Of a DNA stretch of 64,000 nucleotides, positions 61,823-64,000 are shown one piece after another. Every line of letters begins with the position of its first letter. Within the stretch, counting starts at the first letter, position 1. This DNA is from Gammaproteobacteria bacterium. Lineage in GTDB: Bacteria; Pseudomonadota; Gammaproteobacteria; GRL18. The notes below the pieces were generated by a model that saw nothing but the letters and a program-made list of their open reading frames with translations, ran no database searches and was not told the DNA's origin. The DNA is taken from assembly GCA_016744395.1 (NCBI GenBank), contig JADGEK010000007.1:1-64000 (forward strand). Reading direction: 5' to 3'. Position numbers and translations under genes: made by a program.

Positions 61823-62716
61823 ATGCCTGAAGAGACAACGACAACTGAAGCACCAATTGATGTTGCTGAGACTGTGACTGAATTAATGGACCCCGAGAAG
61901 TCTGCCGAACTTTTAAATGCGGGGCTGGAGTTACTCATACAATATGCGCCAAATGTCATCTTTGCTCTTTTAATATTTTATGTGGGTAAAATGATCGCAA
62001 AACTGATCCAGAGCATGGTTAAAAAGGTCATGAGTAAAGGTGATGTTGATCCTCTTATTATTGGCTTTACCAGCAGTATTGTCTATATGGGAGTCCTGGT
62101 CTTTGTGGTCGTTGCGTCACTGGGACAGCTGGGTATACAAACGACCTCTTTTATTGCAATTTTAGGTGCAGCAGGTCTGGCTATTGGTCTGGCATTACAG
62201 GGTTCATTAGCAAACTTTGCGGCAGGTTTTTTGCTTATTATTTTCCGTCCTTTCAAAGAGGGTGATGTCATTGAAGCCTCAGGGGTAACAGGTAAAGTTG
62301 AAGTGATTCAAATCTTTACTACGACTTTAAAAACTCCTGATAACAAGACAATTATTATTCCCAATGCGAGTCTTGGTAATGGTAATATTATTAACTATTC
62401 AAGTCAGGACAGACGCCGAGTGGATTTAACAGTGGGTGTTTCTTATGATGCGGATTTAAAAGAAGTGCGTGGCATATTAGCAAAAATTGTTAATGAAGAT
62501 GAGCGCATTTTAGCTGATCCTGCACACCAGATTGTCGTTGGAGAATTGGCTGATAATAGTGTGAACTTTTTCGTACGAGTCTGGGTCAAATCTGAAGACT
62601 ATTGGGATGTCTATTTTGCCGCGAATGAAAGTGTAAAAATACGCCTTGATGAAGCAGGCATTGGAATTCCATACCCTCAACGCGATGTGCACCTCTATGA
62701 GCACAAAGCTGCTTAA
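61823..62716 (+). CDS. MscS-type mechanosensitive channel
   Basis: This is a 297-residue channel. Three membrane helices (about 38-62, 85-108 and the pore helix around 112-136) include the glycine/alanine-rich pore segment GAAGLAIGLALQGSLANFAAG. The cytoplasmic beta domain has RPFKEGDVIEASG and the KNKTI-like DNKTIIIPNASLG. Slightly longer N-terminus than E. coli MscS with an acidic T/E-rich start. GGAGAAAGGAT before the ATG. Confidence 0.95.
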   Translation: MPEETTTTEAPIDVAETVTELMDPEKSAELLNAGLELLIQYAPNVIFALLIFYVGKMIAKLIQSMVKKVMSKGDVDPLIIGFTSSIVYMGVLVFVVVASLGQLGIQTTSFIAILGAAGLAIGLALQGSLANFAAGFLLIIFRPFKEGDVIEASGVTGKVEVIQIFTTTLKTPDNKTIIIPNASLGNGNIINYSSQDRRRVDLTVGVSYDADLKEVRGILAKIVNEDERILADPAHQIVVGELADNSVNFFVRVWVKSEDYWDVYFAANESVKIRLDEAGIGIPYPQRDVHLYEHKAA

Positions 62717-63054
62717 TTTAATGTTGAACTAAAATTTGTGGATGATAAATTGATTTGTGAGCTAGAAAGAGGCATGCGATTCTGATTTATCATTCATTCA
62801 ATATTTAGCATTTACAATTGTCTTTTCAGCCTGTTTGTTTGTGCTGTTATTGGCTATACTCTTTATTAATCAAAGAAGTTAAAATAAAAAAACATTGAAT
62901 GTTATAACTGTATAAACACATTCTAGTCTTACATTTGGTTTAAAACCAATTCATTTCATCACACAATTTATTGATGTTGCTTTCTGAGGGTTTTTCTTTA
63001 ATTAGAAATAACTTTAAGTCTTTCACATGATAACTCAATAGGAGTGTTCTCGCT
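62717..63054. other. Intergenic, promoter region of the AOR-like gene
   Basis: About 340 AT-rich bases between the MscS gene and the AOR-like gene. No gene or terminator hairpin seen. TAGGAGTG before the next start is the ribosome binding site. Confidence 0.4.
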
Positions 63055-64000
63055 ATGCCCGTTCCTTTTATTCAAAAAGAACTTGTTGTTGAACTGGGTT
63101 CAGGTCAATGGCAGGTAAATAATATTAATATAGATGATAATATTATCGGCCCAGTTGACTATGGTTGGAAACGCTATAAAGAAGACCCCGATGTTTTCAC
63201 CTTTGGTGAAGGTCTGCTAGCCAGTAGTGCAATACCAGGCTCTAGACGCATGGTATTTTGTGGTTTTAGCCCACAGTGGGATAGCTTTTATATCTCATCA
63301 ATGGGTGGCGCAGCTTACACTTTTCAGCATGTGGGTGTGAACTATGTCAGTTTAAAAGGTCGTTGTGATAAGCCCAGTGTTTTATTACTCAACAACGATG
63401 GTGACAATATTTCTGTACGGTTGGAACCTTTTGATGATTACCGCGAGGTCTGGGCTGGATACAAGAGTGACTCAGGCTCTGATGCAGAGGGTGAGAGCGA
63501 AGAAATCATAGGTATTTATGCATTACAAAAAGCCATTTTTGATCGCTGGGCAGATGAATATCATCCAAGAAGAGTGCGTACCTTCGTTGTGGGCCCTGCT
63601 GGGGAAATAACCACGGAAGGCACCATCGCTTCTTCAACGGTAAAAAAAGGCAAGTTTACAGCGGTTGTTGACTGGTGTGGCCGTGGTGGCATGGGCAGTC
63701 GATTATTTCAACAGTATAATATTATTGGGTGTTTGTTTGGTGGTGAATGGGTTGATCCGCATAAACCCAAAGCGCGTGATACAGACTCTTATTTTGCAGA
63801 GCACTTTGGTGACAAAGGGGTGAAGGTTGATAAAGCGGCTACGGTAAAATATTATTATGATCCTAAAATAAAAACAGGGGGTACTTTGGGTGTTAATCTT
63901 CACAACATTGGTGATATGTTGATGACGTTCAATTATCGCAGCACATCGGCCAGTGATGAAGAGCGCTCAAGACAGCACAAAGACTTCATTATGGATCATT
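63055..64000 (+). CDS. Aldehyde ferredoxin oxidoreductase-family protein (cut by window end)
   Basis: The first 315 residues are visible, continuing past the window. The AOR N-terminal domain (RRMVFCGFSPQWDSFYISSMGG, VNYVSLKGRCDKP) and central region (VVDWCGRGGMGSRLF, corresponding to the GRGGxGAV of classical AOR) are seen, so this is a tungsto- or molybdopterin Fe-S enzyme. Several residues differ from classical AOR (RGGMGSRLF for RGGxGAVMGSK), so the substrate may not be an aldehyde. The C-terminal cluster and pterin domains are not in the window. Confidence 0.85.
   Translation, partial: MPVPFIQKELVVELGSGQWQVNNINIDDNIIGPVDYGWKRYKEDPDVFTFGEGLLASSAIPGSRRMVFCGFSPQWDSFYISSMGGAAYTFQHVGVNYVSLKGRCDKPSVLLLNNDGDNISVRLEPFDDYREVWAGYKSDSGSDAEGESEEIIGIYALQKAIFDRWADEYHPRRVRTFVVGPAGEITTEGTIASSTVKKGKFTAVVDWCGRGGMGSRLFQQYNIIGCLFGGEWVDPHKPKARDTDSYFAEHFGDKGVKVDKAATVKYYYDPKIKTGGTLGVNLHNIGDMLMTFNYRSTSASDEERSRQHKDFIMDH

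Overview
The window is chromosomal DNA from an AT-rich, sulfur-oxidizing bacterium, most likely a gammaproteobacterium. The main evidence is a complete reverse (oxidative) dissimilatory sulfite reductase cluster, dsrABEFHCMKLJOP (7.4-18.7 kb). DsrEFH and DsrL mark the oxidative pathway rather than sulfate reduction. Nearby are dsrN, dsrR, a DsrS-like gene and a siroheme synthase, plus a possible sulfur-globule-type envelope protein. No rRNA, tRNA, CRISPR array, prophage or insertion sequence was recognised.

Layout. At 0.5-3 kb (minus strand) lies a NarL/NarX-like two-component pair. At 3-6.8 kb (minus, divergent from dsrA) are dsrR, dsrN, a small acidic protein, a DsrC paralogue lacking both redox cysteines, a Cas6/Cmx6-like protein and another small protein. 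The dsr operon runs from 7.4 to 18.7 kb and ends at a clear terminator. At 18.8-31 kb there is an accessory belt: a PKHX-type dioxygenase, unknown proteins, a Crp/Fnr regulator, a TrpD-like protein, a Sel1 protein, a MoxR ATPase with its VWA partner, DsrS, glutaredoxin, CysG and small conserved-looking proteins. From 31 to 64 kb the content is mixed: a TorF-like porin, two GGDEF-EAL proteins, a double rhodanese, an RND pump, an Atm1-type ABC exporter, an HDOD protein, an isolated higher-GC DNase I-fold protein, DNA repair and folding enzymes, a MerR/HMA/GFA cluster, a GST/HxlR pair, a YiiX-like hydrolase, a CysQ-like phosphatase, a HerA-like ATPase, an MscS channel and the start of an aldehyde ferredoxin oxidoreductase-family gene cut by the window end.

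How the genes fit together. CysG makes siroheme and DsrN amidates it for DsrAB. DsrEFH relays sulfur to DsrC. DsrMKJOP connects DsrC persulfide/trisulfide chemistry to the quinone pool, and DsrL supplies or accepts electrons at DsrAB. The MoxR/VWA pair beside DsrS looks like a maturation module.

The least expected observation is that nearly every long gap inside the dsr operon contains a strong stem-loop (A/B, B/E, C/M, two in L/J, O/P), while a solo Cas6-like protein, from a family that recognises RNA hairpins, is encoded just across the divergent promoter region with no CRISPR array in view. A link between the two is speculative but testable.
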